A DNA stretch of 64,000 bases from Streptomyces sp. NRRL B-3428. GTDB taxonomy: Bacteria; Actinomycetota; Actinomycetes; Streptomycetales; Streptomycetaceae. Made by a program: the position numbers and the translations under genes. Shown here piece by piece: positions 37,919 through 45,924 of the stretch. A model generated the notes under the pieces. It did not search any database. It was not told the origin of the DNA and saw nothing but the letters and a program-made list of their open reading frames with translations. Location of the stretch: positions 62,001-126,000 of the forward strand of contig JOGW01000013.1 in NCBI GenBank assembly GCA_000721375.1, given 5' to 3'. The stretch's first letter is position 1. Each line of letters opens with the position of its first letter.

Positions 37919-39655
37919 CTACTTCTGCGGCGCCTGCTCCGGCCCCAGCGAGGCGAACTTCTCCTGCGAGACCACCCGTTTCGGCGGCCAGGTGATGTTC
38001 GACGGCGGCCACTTCTGGCCGGTCTTCTTCAGGAACCAGGACGGCGGCTCGTACATCGGCGGCTCATAGCCGTCGGGAAGCGCCGTCTTCCAGTCCACGT
38101 CCTTGGTGCGCGAGCCGAACTCGTCCTTGACGGCCTTCAGCCGCTCCGGCTGGGTGAGCAGATCGACCGCGGTGGCCGCCAGATACTTGGCGGCCGCAAG
38201 CACCGCCGCCTGTCCGGGCGCCGCCGCCGCACAGGCCGCCGTGGACCAGGTGTGCATCTTCGTGCCGATGGGCGCGAGGGCCGCCCCCATCGAGACGGTC
38301 GGCACATTCCAGCTGATGTCGGCGACATCGGTGGAGCCGCCGCCGAGGAACACCGGGTTGGGCGGCGTGAGTTCGGCTATCTCGGCGTGCATGCCCTTGG
38401 CCGGCAGACCGAGGGACTCCTGGAGCTCCTTGGCCAGCTTGTGCGCGTCGGCGCCGAACTCCGGCGGGCCGATCTGCCGCATGTTCTCGTGCAGCAGCTC
38501 CGCGAAGGCCTTGTTGGGCAGCTGGTTCCAGCAGGCCGAGGTGATCTTGTGCTGGACCTTCGTCTGCGAGGCCTTCGCGGCCGCCTCGGCCACCGCGATC
38601 ACCTTGTCGAGCAGCACCTGGACGCGAGCGGGACTTCCTTCCCGTACGTAATAGGAGATCTCGGCGATCTCCGGTGTGACGTTGGGGATGTCACCGCCGT
38701 TGTTGATCACCCAGTGCAGCCGGCCGCTGGGCGCGAGGTTCTCCTCGCGCAGGAACTCCGACATGGTCGCCGTCATCACGGCGGCGTCCAGGGCCGACTT
38801 GTTGCCGAGCGGGGTGCCGCCGTGGCCCGCGACACCGAGGAAGGTGAAGGTGACCGCGGTCATCGCGGTCGTGGTGCCCCAGCCCGTGGCGTTGGCGGTG
38901 GACGGATGCCAGTCGAGGAAGGCGTCGAGGCCTTCGTACACGCCCTTGCTGACCGCGTACGTCTTGCCGATCAGCGTCTCCTCGGCGGTCGAGCCGAAGA
39001 ACTTCACCGTGACCGGGAGCTTCTGCTCCCGCGCGGCCCGGGCCACCGAGGCCGCCGCGGCCGCTGCCGCCGTGCCGAGCGCGCTGTGCCCGCACCCGTG
39101 ACCGGGTCCGTAGCCGGGCGCGAAGGGGTCGTGGATGTACTCCAGGGGGTCGTGGTGGCCGACGCCCTTCTTCTGCGAGAGGCCGGGCAGCGCGTCGTAC
39201 TCGCCGCTGAAGCCGAGCACAGGACCGCCCTTGCCCTGCCGGAAGGTGGCGGTGAAGGCGGTCGGGAAGCCCGCGGTGCCGAACTCGACCTCGAATCCGG
39301 CCCGTTCGAGGAATTCGGCCTGGGCGATCGAGGACTTCCATTCGCGCAGGGACAGCTCGGCGTTCGCCCAGATCTCGGCGTTGAGCCCGGTGACGCGTGA
39401 GGAGTTGGCGTCGAGCCAGGCGAGCGCCGCCTGTTTGGCGGGGCTGTCCTGTGTCAGGCCCTCCGGTGCGCTGTAGACACCGGCTTCGGCGGCTTCGCTG
39501 TCGGCCGCGGCCATCGCGGGGTCGGCCTCGGCGGTCATCACGGCGGCCGTGACACCGGCCGCGCCGAGCATCTGCATGATCCGGCGGCGGCTGAGCACGG
39601 GTTGTCCGTGCCCGGCGAGGGTCTGGTGCTCGTGCTGGTCGTGCAGGTCACACAC
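37919..39655 (-). CDS. Exported M20-family amidohydrolase (AbgB/aminobenzoyl-glutamate hydrolase-like)
   Basis: 578 residues from GTG 39655, with GGAGG 7 bases upstream; the frame is open for another 418 codons upstream, but only as a shadow of the CoA transferase gene. LSRRRIMQMLGAAGVTAAVM is a twin-arginine-type signal near residues 20-40. Metal-site stretches: GFSGEYDALPGL, GYGPGHGCGHSALG, FGSTAEETLIGK, and the late GGGSTDVADISW. The dimerisation insert is AGHGGTPLGNKSALDAAVM. M20 enzymes split peptide-like or aryl-glutamate amides. Substrate unknown. Divergent from the CoA transferase. Confidence 0.9.
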   Translation of the reverse strand: MCDLHDQHEHQTLAGHGQPVLSRRRIMQMLGAAGVTAAVMTAEADPAMAAADSEAAEAGVYSAPEGLTQDSPAKQAALAWLDANSSRVTGLNAEIWANAELSLREWKSSIAQAEFLERAGFEVEFGTAGFPTAFTATFRQGKGGPVLGFSGEYDALPGLSQKKGVGHHDPLEYIHDPFAPGYGPGHGCGHSALGTAAAAAAASVARAAREQKLPVTVKFFGSTAEETLIGKTYAVSKGVYEGLDAFLDWHPSTANATGWGTTTAMTAVTFTFLGVAGHGGTPLGNKSALDAAVMTATMSEFLREENLAPSGRLHWVINNGGDIPNVTPEIAEISYYVREGSPARVQVLLDKVIAVAEAAAKASQTKVQHKITSACWNQLPNKAFAELLHENMRQIGPPEFGADAHKLAKELQESLGLPAKGMHAEIAELTPPNPVFLGGGSTDVADISWNVPTVSMGAALAPIGTKMHTWSTAACAAAAPGQAAVLAAAKYLAATAVDLLTQPERLKAVKDEFGSRTKDVDWKTALPDGYEPPMYEPPSWFLKKTGQKWPPSNITWPPKRVVSQEKFASLGPEQAPQK

Positions 39656-39781
39656 GCTTACCTCCGGGGGACGAGGATGGGTGTAACAGGCAAGTGATCC
39701 GCTAGGACCATGACCCTGAAAAGTTGCCTCGTCAACATCCTTGGATGACAAAGGTGTTACGCGGGGTTCAGGATCAGCCGT

Positions 39782-40987
39782 ATGTTCTCCCCCTCCGCAC
39801 CCCAGCCCCTCCCGTTGGACGGCATCACGGTCGTCTCCGTCGAGCAGGCCGTGGCCGCCCCGTTCGCCACCCGTCAGCTGGCCGATCTCGGCGCCCGGGT
39901 CATCAAGGTCGAGCGCCCCGACGGCGGTGACTTCGCCCGCGGCTACGACACCGCCGCACGCGGACTCGCCTCGCATTTCGTCTGGGCCAACCGCGGCAAG
40001 GAGTCCCTGGCGGTGAATCTCAAGGACCCGCGTGGACTCGCGGTCGTACGCCGGCTCATCGCCGAGGCGGACGTCTTCGTGCAGAACCTCGCGCAGGGCG
40101 CCGCGGCCCGTCTCGGCCTCGACGCGACGACCCTGTGCGCCGAGCATCCGCGCCTGATCGCCGTGGACATCTCGGGTTACGGAGCGGGCGGACCGTACGC
40201 CGACAAGCGCGCCTACGACATGCTCGTGCAGTGCGAGGCCGGTCTGGTCTCGGTCACCGGGACTCCCGAGCAGCCCGTCAAGTCGGGGATTCCCGCGGCC
40301 GATATCGCGGCGGCCATGTACGCGTTCTCGGGGGTGCTCGCGGCGCTGGTGCGGCGCGGCACGACAGGGCGCGGCGGCCCGATGGAGATCTCCATGCTGG
40401 AGGCGCTCGCCGAGTGGATGGGGCATCCGCTGCATCACACGATGCACGGCGGCACTCCCCCGGTGCGCACCGGTCTCGCGCACGCCGTCATCTCCCCGTA
40501 CGACGCCTACCCGACGGCGGACGGCGCCCGCGTGCTGCTCTCGGTGCAGAACGACCGGGAGTGGCGGCGTCTCGCCGAACAGGTTTTGAAGCGACCGGAG
40601 TTGGGCACCGATCCGGCCTACGCGACGAACGCCGCGCGCACGAAGCGGCGGGCGGAGACGGATGCGCTGGTGGGCGAGGCGCTGGGCGAGCTCACCGCGG
40701 ACGAGGCGATCGAACGGCTCGAAACCGCCGGTATCGCCTGTGCGCGGCTGCGCGATCTGACGGAAGTGGCGGACCATCCGCAGCTCGCGGCCCGTGACCG
40801 CTGGCGGGAGATGGACACGCCGGTGGGGCCACTGCGCACGCTGCTGCCGCCGATCACTCTGCCGGGGACGGCGGCCGCTGCGGGGAATGTGCCCGCGCTC
40901 GGGGAGCACACCGGGGCGCTGCTGCGTGCCGTGGGGAAGTCGGACGCCGAGATCGCAGCGCTGCGCCGGGAGGGTGTGATCGCCTGA
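39782..40987 (+). CDS. CaiB/BaiF family CoA transferase (class III)
   Basis: 401 residues. Transfers CoA between organic acids through an aspartyl-CoA intermediate; the catalytic Asp is in KRAYDMLVQCEAGL near residue 147. Other family features: ITVVSVEQAVAAPFATRQLADLGARVIKVE at the N-terminus, NRGKESLAVNLKDP, and GISAYG-like SGYGAGGPYADK. AGGA lies 8 bases upstream of the ATG. Single gene, followed by a hairpin at 41036. Substrates cannot be inferred. Confidence 0.94.
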   Translation: MFSPSAPQPLPLDGITVVSVEQAVAAPFATRQLADLGARVIKVERPDGGDFARGYDTAARGLASHFVWANRGKESLAVNLKDPRGLAVVRRLIAEADVFVQNLAQGAAARLGLDATTLCAEHPRLIAVDISGYGAGGPYADKRAYDMLVQCEAGLVSVTGTPEQPVKSGIPAADIAAAMYAFSGVLAALVRRGTTGRGGPMEISMLEALAEWMGHPLHHTMHGGTPPVRTGLAHAVISPYDAYPTADGARVLLSVQNDREWRRLAEQVLKRPELGTDPAYATNAARTKRRAETDALVGEALGELTADEAIERLETAGIACARLRDLTEVADHPQLAARDRWREMDTPVGPLRTLLPPITLPGTAAAAGNVPALGEHTGALLRAVGKSDAEIAALRREGVIA

Positions 40988-41035
40988 GCGCGGGCCTGTT
41001 CACGGACGCATGGCCCGTATACCGAACTGGTGGTT

Positions 41036-41059
41036 ACTGCCCGCGCGGACGCGGGCAGT
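41036..41059 (+). terminator. Hairpin terminator after the CoA transferase
   Basis: ACTGCCCGCG (41036-41045), tetraloop CGGA, CGCGGGCAGT (41050-41059): perfect 10-base-pair stem. It lies between two convergent genes (stops at 40987 and 41091) and may serve both. Confidence 0.75.
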
Positions 41060-41090
41060 TCCTCATGCCGAGTACCGAACGCCCGCCGGC

Positions 41091-41360
41091 TCAGTGGCCG
41101 CCGAAGAGCGAGCGGGTCAGCCTGCGCAGCGGCGCGAACAGCGAGACGCGACGCACTCGGGCGCCCATGCTCGTACGCTCGCGCGGCACATCACGCGAAG
41201 TGAGCTCGCGCATCAGCATCGTCGCCTCGGCCACCTCACGCTGCGGGACGGCAGGGCCGCCCAGCACGGCGAGATGGCGGTCGAGGCGCGAGCTGGTCGC
41301 GCTGCTCCCACACGTGATGGCAGGGACTCGCGCCCTGCTGCGCACTGTTATCTGTTCCAT
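41091..41360 (-). CDS. Small conserved-looking basic protein, unknown
   Basis: 89 residues from ATG 41360 (GGGGAG 5 bases upstream). Begins MEQITVRSRARVPAITCGSS and has a basic C-terminal half (RDVPRERTSMGARVRRVSLF, then RRLTRSLFGGH). No signal or membrane segment. Codon usage is good and the start is well supported, so it is likely real. I do not know its role. One Cys only. Confidence 0.65.
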   Translation of the reverse strand: MEQITVRSRARVPAITCGSSATSSRLDRHLAVLGGPAVPQREVAEATMLMRELTSRDVPRERTSMGARVRRVSLFAPLRRLTRSLFGGH

Positions 41361-41475
41361 GTCACTCCCCACCCGTACGAGGGCACCCGGCCCGGGCAGG
41401 TTAACCCTATCGCTCCCTCATGACACTCGTGTATCCCGGTCGCATGATTCACCTGCACGATAAGGAGGTTGACGG

Positions 41476-42222
41476 TTACTCCCCGAATACGTCTGATTCC
41501 AGGGCGAGTTGGATGAGCGGCTTCGTGGTCGGACCGGGGGATCCGCCGTCGGGTTCGGTGGTGACGGCCAGCTCGGTGGCGCGGCTGTCAAGATCCCCTG
41601 CGACCAGCGGTTTGTCCCCGTCGAGCAGACCGAGCGAGCGGGGCTTCCCGGCCCCCATCAGCCACAGTTGGTGATCCTTGCCACTCGGTGGATCTTGGAG
41701 CCCGGTGACGGTCACGACTGCTCGCCCGAGTTCCGGTGAAGAGACCACGGAGACGGTGCTGCCGCCCGGAAATCGTTCACCTGTCGTACGGGAGTCAGGC
41801 GCCGCGAGCACCTGTGCGATCGCACGGGCCTGCGCCTGTTCGTCGTCGAGCCGGTCCTGGACGCGGCTGAGCTGGATCCCGAGCAGGGCGGCCGCGATCA
41901 GCGCGAAGGCGGCCGCGGCGGCCGCGACGGGGGCCAGGCGCAGGGTGAAGCGCGGCCGGGCGTGCGCCGGCGCGGGTGGCTGCGGGCTCGCGTCCTGTTC
42001 CATCGCGCGTACGGCGGTCAGAACCCGGTCCCGCATCCCCGCCGGAGCCGTGGCGGAGGTGGCGCGGGCGAGCCGGAGGGTGTCCGCCTGGAGTGCGCGC
42101 ACCTGGTCCTGGCAGTCCGCGCAGCGGGCCAGATGGCGCTCGAACCGGCGCAGTTCACGCCCGTCGAGGGCGTCGAGGGCGTAGGGGCCGGCCAACGAGT
42201 GCACCCCGTGGAACACGTTCAC
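41476..42222 (-). CDS. rskA: Anti-sigma-K factor RskA (zinc-containing, membrane)
   Basis: 248 residues from GTG 42222, overlapping the sigma gene stop as GTGA. The cytoplasmic anti-sigma domain has HVHSLAGPYALDAL and the zinc motif His30, Cys34, Cys37 (ERHLARCADC). One membrane helix at about 95-118. The extracytoplasmic RskA domain (residues about 150-248) includes GKDHQLWLMG and TEPDGGSPGPTTKPLI, which are family landmarks. It holds SigK inactive until the external domain is cleaved in regulated proteolysis. Gene order sigma then anti-sigma with overlap is standard. Confidence 0.93.
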   Translation of the reverse strand: MNVFHGVHSLAGPYALDALDGRELRRFERHLARCADCQDQVRALQADTLRLARATSATAPAGMRDRVLTAVRAMEQDASPQPPAPAHARPRFTLRLAPVAAAAAAFALIAAALLGIQLSRVQDRLDDEQAQARAIAQVLAAPDSRTTGERFPGGSTVSVVSSPELGRAVVTVTGLQDPPSGKDHQLWLMGAGKPRSLGLLDGDKPLVAGDLDSRATELAVTTEPDGGSPGPTTKPLIQLALESDVFGE

Positions 42223-42794
42223 GACGCTCCCCCGCTCAAGCACTCCCGAAGCCGCATCAGTCCGTCGCGCATCCTGGTCTTCACCGTCCCGAGCGGTACC
42301 GACAGACGGTGGGCGACCTCCCGGTACGTATAGCCGTCGTAGTACGCGAGGGTGACGGACTGGCGCTGCAGGGCGGTGAGCCGGTCCAGGCAGCGGCGGA
42401 CCCATTCACGCTCCAGGCCGGCCTCCACCTCCTCGGCGACCTGGTCGAAGGCGGGGGTCTGCGCACGGCGCGCCACCCGCTCCTCGCGGTCGCTCGCGGC
42501 GCGTGCCGCGCGGACGCGGTCCACCGCCCTGCGGTGGGCGAGGGTGAGGATCCAGGAGAGCGCGCTGCCGCGCTCGGGGTCGAACCGTCCGGCGCTGCGC
42601 CACAGTTCGAGGAGCACCTCCTGGGCCACCTCCTCGGACTGCGCCGGATCGCGCAGGACCCGGCGCACCAGACCGTAGACCTGCCCCGACACCAGTCCGT
42701 ACAGGTCCTCGAAGGCCGCCTGATCGCCCAGGGCCACCTGCGGCAGCAGCTCGTCCGCCTCCATGCGGCCCCTACCTCGCGTACTCGTCACCAT
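42219..42794 (-). CDS. sigK: ECF sigma factor SigK
   Basis: 191 residues from ATG 42794 (GGGGGAG upstream); ATG 42764 is also well placed. Region 2 includes DQAAFEDLYGLVSGQVYGLV and AQEVLLELWRSAGRFD, with SALSWILTLAHRRAVDRVRAAR; region 4 is LTALQRQSVTLAYYDGYTYREVA then LSVPLGTVKTRMRDGLMRL. The combination with RskA identifies the SigK group. Probably autoregulated and driving the divergent DUF4331 operon, judged by the two promoter-like sequences in the 174-base gap. Confidence 0.93.
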   Translation of the reverse strand: MVTSTRGRGRMEADELLPQVALGDQAAFEDLYGLVSGQVYGLVRRVLRDPAQSEEVAQEVLLELWRSAGRFDPERGSALSWILTLAHRRAVDRVRAARAASDREERVARRAQTPAFDQVAEEVEAGLEREWVRRCLDRLTALQRQSVTLAYYDGYTYREVAHRLSVPLGTVKTRMRDGLMRLRECLSGGAS

Positions 42795-42835
42795 GCGCTC
42801 CCCCAGGCCTCGTTCAGCTTCGTCCTTCACGGCTG

Positions 42836-42862
42836 GTTCGTCACGGGTCCGGTAGCGGATGG
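42836..42862 (-). promoter_or_regulatory. Candidate SigK-type promoter of sigK-rskA
   Basis: Minus strand: CCATCC (42862-42857), 15 bases, ACGAAC (42841-42836). It resembles the mycobacterial SigK consensus as I remember it (CCATCC, then CCGAAT), with a slightly short spacer. Confidence 0.4.
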
Positions 42863-42886
42863 CTTTGTCACGGATTTGTCGCGGGG

Positions 42887-42913
42887 CAATCCGCCGGGCG
42901 CCCGGCCCCGAAT
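42887..42913 (+). promoter_or_regulatory. Candidate SigK-type promoter of the DUF4331 operon
   Basis: CAATCC (42887-42892), 15 bases, CCGAAT (42908-42913). Same layout and spacer as the sequence before sigK on the other strand. The spacer contains a perfect palindrome CCGGGCGCCCGG. Start codon at 42969 leaves a leader of about 50 bases. Confidence 0.4.
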
Positions 42914-42968
42914 GGCCACCGACAACAAGCCCCGCAGAGCGCGGGGCCAGACCAAGAGGACGGACGCG

Positions 42969-44504
42969 ATGACAGCACTCACCGGGAGCACGCCGGGGCG
43001 CAAGTCCCTGGCCGCTCTGCTCTGTGGTGCGTTGGCGGCCGGGGGACTCGCGGCCGCCGGTGTGAGCCTGCTCGAACCGGGCCAGGCCCGTGCCTCGAGC
43101 CACCGCGAGGCGCCGCTGATCTCGGGGCAGCCCGAGTACGACAACACGGACGTGTACGCGTTCGTGAGCCCCGACAAGCCCGACACCACCACGCTCGTGG
43201 CGAACTGGGTGCCGTTCGAGGAGCCTGCGGGCGGCCCGAACTTCTACCCCTTCCCCGTTGACGGGCGCTACGACATCCACATCGACAGCGACGGGGACAG
43301 CCAGGGCGATCTGCTCTACCGCTGGACCTTCAAGACCAAGGTCAGGAACGGCAACACGTTCCTCTACAACACCGGTCCGGTCACCTCGCTCGACGACCCC
43401 GACCTGAACGTGAACCAGACGTACGACATCGACGTGCTGAAGCTGGACAAGCAGCGGATCGTGTCGACGACGAAGATCGCGGACGATCTGCCGATCGCAC
43501 CGTCGAACGTCGGCAAGGCGTCGATGCCCAACTACAAGACGCTGCGCGACCAGGCGACGAAGCAGCTGAGCGACGGCTCCACGTCGTATGTGGGCCAGGC
43601 GGACGACCCGTTCTTCCTGGACCTTCGGGTCTTCGATCTGCTCTACGGCGGTGACCTCTCGGAGGTCGGCCGGGACACGCTCAAGGGCTACAACGTCAAC
43701 ACCATCGCTCTGCAGGTACCGACCGCGAAGCTCGTCCAGTCCAAGAAGCAGCCCGTGATCGGGGTCTGGTCGACGACCAGCCGCAAGAACGCGAACGGCA
43801 AGTGGACCCAGGTCTCCCGGCTCGGGGCGCCGCTGGTCAACGAGGTCGTCGTGCCGATGAAGGACAAGGACAAGTTCAACGCGTCCTCGCCCTGGAACGA
43901 CGCGGACTTCCTGCCGTACGTCACCAAGCCGGAACTCCCCAAGCTCATCGAGGCCATCTACAAGATCAAGGCCCCGGCCGAGCCGCGCAACGACCTCGTG
44001 TCGGTGTTCCTGACCGGTGTGAAGGGCCTCAACATGCCGCCCAATGTCCGGCCCGCCGAGACATTGCGCCTCAACACCTCGATACCGCCGTCCGCGGATC
44101 CCAAGCGGCTCGGTGTGCTCGACGGCGACAACGCGGGTTACCCCAACGGACGCCGGCTGGCCGACGACGTCGTGGACATCTCGCTGCAGGTCGTCGAGGG
44201 CGAACTGCTCGGCCAGAAGAACGATCTGGGCGACGCGGTGAACGTCAACGACGTCAAGTTCGGCGACACCTTCCCGTACGTGGCCCTGCCCACCTCGGGT
44301 TCGCGCGGTCCGACGGCCGACAAGGGCGCGGGCAGTGCGCCGCGCAACGCGCTCAACGGCGGTACGACACCAGCGGCTTCGGCCTCCGACGACGACTCGA
44401 CGGTGCTCATCGCCTCGGGTGCGGCGGCGGCCGCGGGTGTGCTGCTCGTCGGTCTCGGTCTCACCTGGTGGCGGATGCGCCGCCGGGGTCCCGGGGTCGT
44501 GTGA
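42969..44504 (+). CDS. DUF4331 family secreted, membrane-anchored protein
   Basis: 511 residues from ATG 42969 (AGGA upstream). A signal-like hydrophobic stretch at 12-35 ends before ARASSHREAPLIS; ASSHREAP, DNTDVYAFVSPDKPDTTTL and PFEEPAGGPNFYPF are the family's N-terminal landmarks. The body is Asp-rich with calcium-like loops (DIHIDSDGDSQGD). A Ser/Asp linker leads to one C-terminal helix (LIASGAAAAAGVLLVGLGLTWW) and an Arg anchor, so it is displayed outside the membrane. Biological role of DUF4331 is unknown; here it heads a set with TPR and nickel/cobalt transporter genes divergent from sigK. Confidence 0.9.
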   Translation: MTALTGSTPGRKSLAALLCGALAAGGLAAAGVSLLEPGQARASSHREAPLISGQPEYDNTDVYAFVSPDKPDTTTLVANWVPFEEPAGGPNFYPFPVDGRYDIHIDSDGDSQGDLLYRWTFKTKVRNGNTFLYNTGPVTSLDDPDLNVNQTYDIDVLKLDKQRIVSTTKIADDLPIAPSNVGKASMPNYKTLRDQATKQLSDGSTSYVGQADDPFFLDLRVFDLLYGGDLSEVGRDTLKGYNVNTIALQVPTAKLVQSKKQPVIGVWSTTSRKNANGKWTQVSRLGAPLVNEVVVPMKDKDKFNASSPWNDADFLPYVTKPELPKLIEAIYKIKAPAEPRNDLVSVFLTGVKGLNMPPNVRPAETLRLNTSIPPSADPKRLGVLDGDNAGYPNGRRLADDVVDISLQVVEGELLGQKNDLGDAVNVNDVKFGDTFPYVALPTSGSRGPTADKGAGSAPRNALNGGTTPAASASDDDSTVLIASGAAAAAGVLLVGLGLTWWRMRRRGPGVV

Positions 44505-44517
44505 GTCCCCACTGACC

Positions 44518-44558
44518 GGCGCGGTCCGCTCGTGCTCCCCCCCCGAGCGGACCGCGCC
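44518..44558 (+). terminator. Very stable hairpin between DUF4331 and TPR genes
   Basis: GGCGCGGTCCGCTCG (44518-44532) and CGAGCGGACCGCGCC (44544-44558) form a perfect 15-base-pair stem with an 11-base C-rich loop. It would terminate or attenuate before the TPR gene. Confidence 0.8.
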
Positions 44559-44560
44559 CA

Positions 44561-44591
44561 CCACTGTGATCTTCAAGCCACTGTGATCTTC
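44561..44591 (+). repeat. 14-base direct repeat before the TPR gene
   Basis: CCACTGTGATCTTC at 44561-44574 and again at 44578-44591, period 17. It ends just before the ribosome binding site of the TPR gene; possible regulator sites or duplication. Confidence 0.8.
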
Positions 44592-44604
44592 GAAGGGATG
44601 GGCC

Positions 44605-45924
44605 ATGTCGCCCAACAGGCTAGGCAAGTCGGTGGGTGCGGTGGTCGTACTCGCCCTCGCCCTCACTGTGGGCGGTCTGACCGTGGGCGACGACGCACCC
44701 GAGTCCGCCCCGCAGCGGATCACGGTGGCGGATCCGGCGCGGCTCGGCGGTGCGGATCTGGACCGTGCGGTGAACTCGCTTCAGACCCAACTCCGTTCTC
44801 AGCCGAAAGACTTCGGCTCCTGGGCGGCGCTCGGCACGGCGTACGTGGAGCAGGCCCGGGTCAAGGGCGACCCGTCCCGCTACCGGCTCGCGCAGGAGGC
44901 CCTCACCCGCTCGCTGGAACTGCGGCCCGGCTTTGACGTGGCCCTCGCCGGGCAGGCGGGCCTCGCCGCGGCGCGCCACGACTTCAAGAGCGCCTTGCGT
45001 CTCGTACGGGAGGCGCTCGCCGAGAACCCGTACAACGAGCGTGCGCTCGCCCTGCGCATCGACGCGCTCGTCGAACTCGGGCGCTACGACGAGGCCTGGT
45101 CGGCAGCGCAGCAGGCGGATGCGCGGCGGCCCGGCATTCCGGTGTTCACGCGGTTCGCGTACGTGCTCGAACTGCGCGGCGAGGTGGGGCGGGCCCTCGA
45201 GGTCCTGACCCGCGCGCTGGGGTCGGCCACCTCGGCCGCGGATCGTGCCTACGTGGCCACGGAACTGGGCCAGTTGGCACGCCGCCACGGTGACTACAAG
45301 ACAGCACTGCGGCACTACGCAACGGCGTTGCAGGCCTCCCCCGGCTATCTGCCGGCCCTTGAGGGGCGGGCCAGGGCGAAGGCCGCGAGCGGTGAAACGG
45401 ACGCCACGATACGGGACTTGGGCGATGTGGTCCGCCGGGCGCCGCTGCCGAGCTCGCTCGTGACCCTGGGTGAGCTGTACGAGGCCGGCGGGCGCTCGGA
45501 GCTCGCTCGCGAGCAGTACGCGCTGGTGGACGCCTGGGTGGCACTCGCCCGCGCGAACGGTGTCGCCACCGACCTGGAGGTGGCGCTCGCGGGCGCGGAC
45601 CACGGCGACAAGAAGGCGGCCCTCACGGCGGCCCGCGCGGAGTGGGAGCGCCGGCGGACGGTCCACACGGCGGACGCCCTGGCGTGGGCGCTGCACGTCA
45701 ACGGCCGTTCGGACGAGGCACTCGCGTACGCACAGCGCGCGACGGCGACCGGTTTCCAGGACGCCTCGTTCCTCTACCACCGCGGGGCGATCGAAGCCGC
45801 GACCGGCAGGGAGCCGGCGGCCCACCGCTCCCTGTCGGCCGCTCTGAAACTGGATCCCGGGTTCTCGCCGACGGGTGCGCGGGCGGCGCGGGAACTGCTT
45901 GAGCGCGTGGGGGGTGCGTCATGA
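44605..45924 (+). CDS. Tetratricopeptide repeat protein, exported or membrane-anchored
   Basis: 439 residues; GAAGGG upstream of the ATG. An N-terminal hydrophobic helix (VGAVVVLALALTVGGLTVG) anchors or exports it. From about residue 55 to the end there are TPR-like helical pairs (RLAQEALTRSLELRPGFDVAL, AYVATELGQLARRHGDYKTAL and ALQASPGYLPALEGRAR). TPR proteins are binding scaffolds. It overlaps the next gene as ATGA, so it is translated with the metal transporter; it probably assists that protein or DUF4331 on the outer face of the membrane. Confidence 0.9.
   Translation: MSPNRLGKSVGAVVVLALALTVGGLTVGDDAPESAPQRITVADPARLGGADLDRAVNSLQTQLRSQPKDFGSWAALGTAYVEQARVKGDPSRYRLAQEALTRSLELRPGFDVALAGQAGLAAARHDFKSALRLVREALAENPYNERALALRIDALVELGRYDEAWSAAQQADARRPGIPVFTRFAYVLELRGEVGRALEVLTRALGSATSAADRAYVATELGQLARRHGDYKTALRHYATALQASPGYLPALEGRARAKAASGETDATIRDLGDVVRRAPLPSSLVTLGELYEAGGRSELAREQYALVDAWVALARANGVATDLEVALAGADHGDKKAALTAARAEWERRRTVHTADALAWALHVNGRSDEALAYAQRATATGFQDASFLYHRGAIEAATGREPAAHRSLSAALKLDPGFSPTGARAARELLERVGGAS

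Noticed and set aside
37919..40909. 996-codon frame for the M20 amidohydrolase
   Set aside because: The first 418 codons are antisense to the CoA transferase; GTG 39655 has GGAGG and is followed by a Tat-type signal.
42219..44723. 834-codon minus frame running from sigK through the DUF4331 gene
   Set aside because: Only the last 191 codons are sigma factor; the rest is antisense to DUF4331. The start at 42794 has a ribosome binding site.
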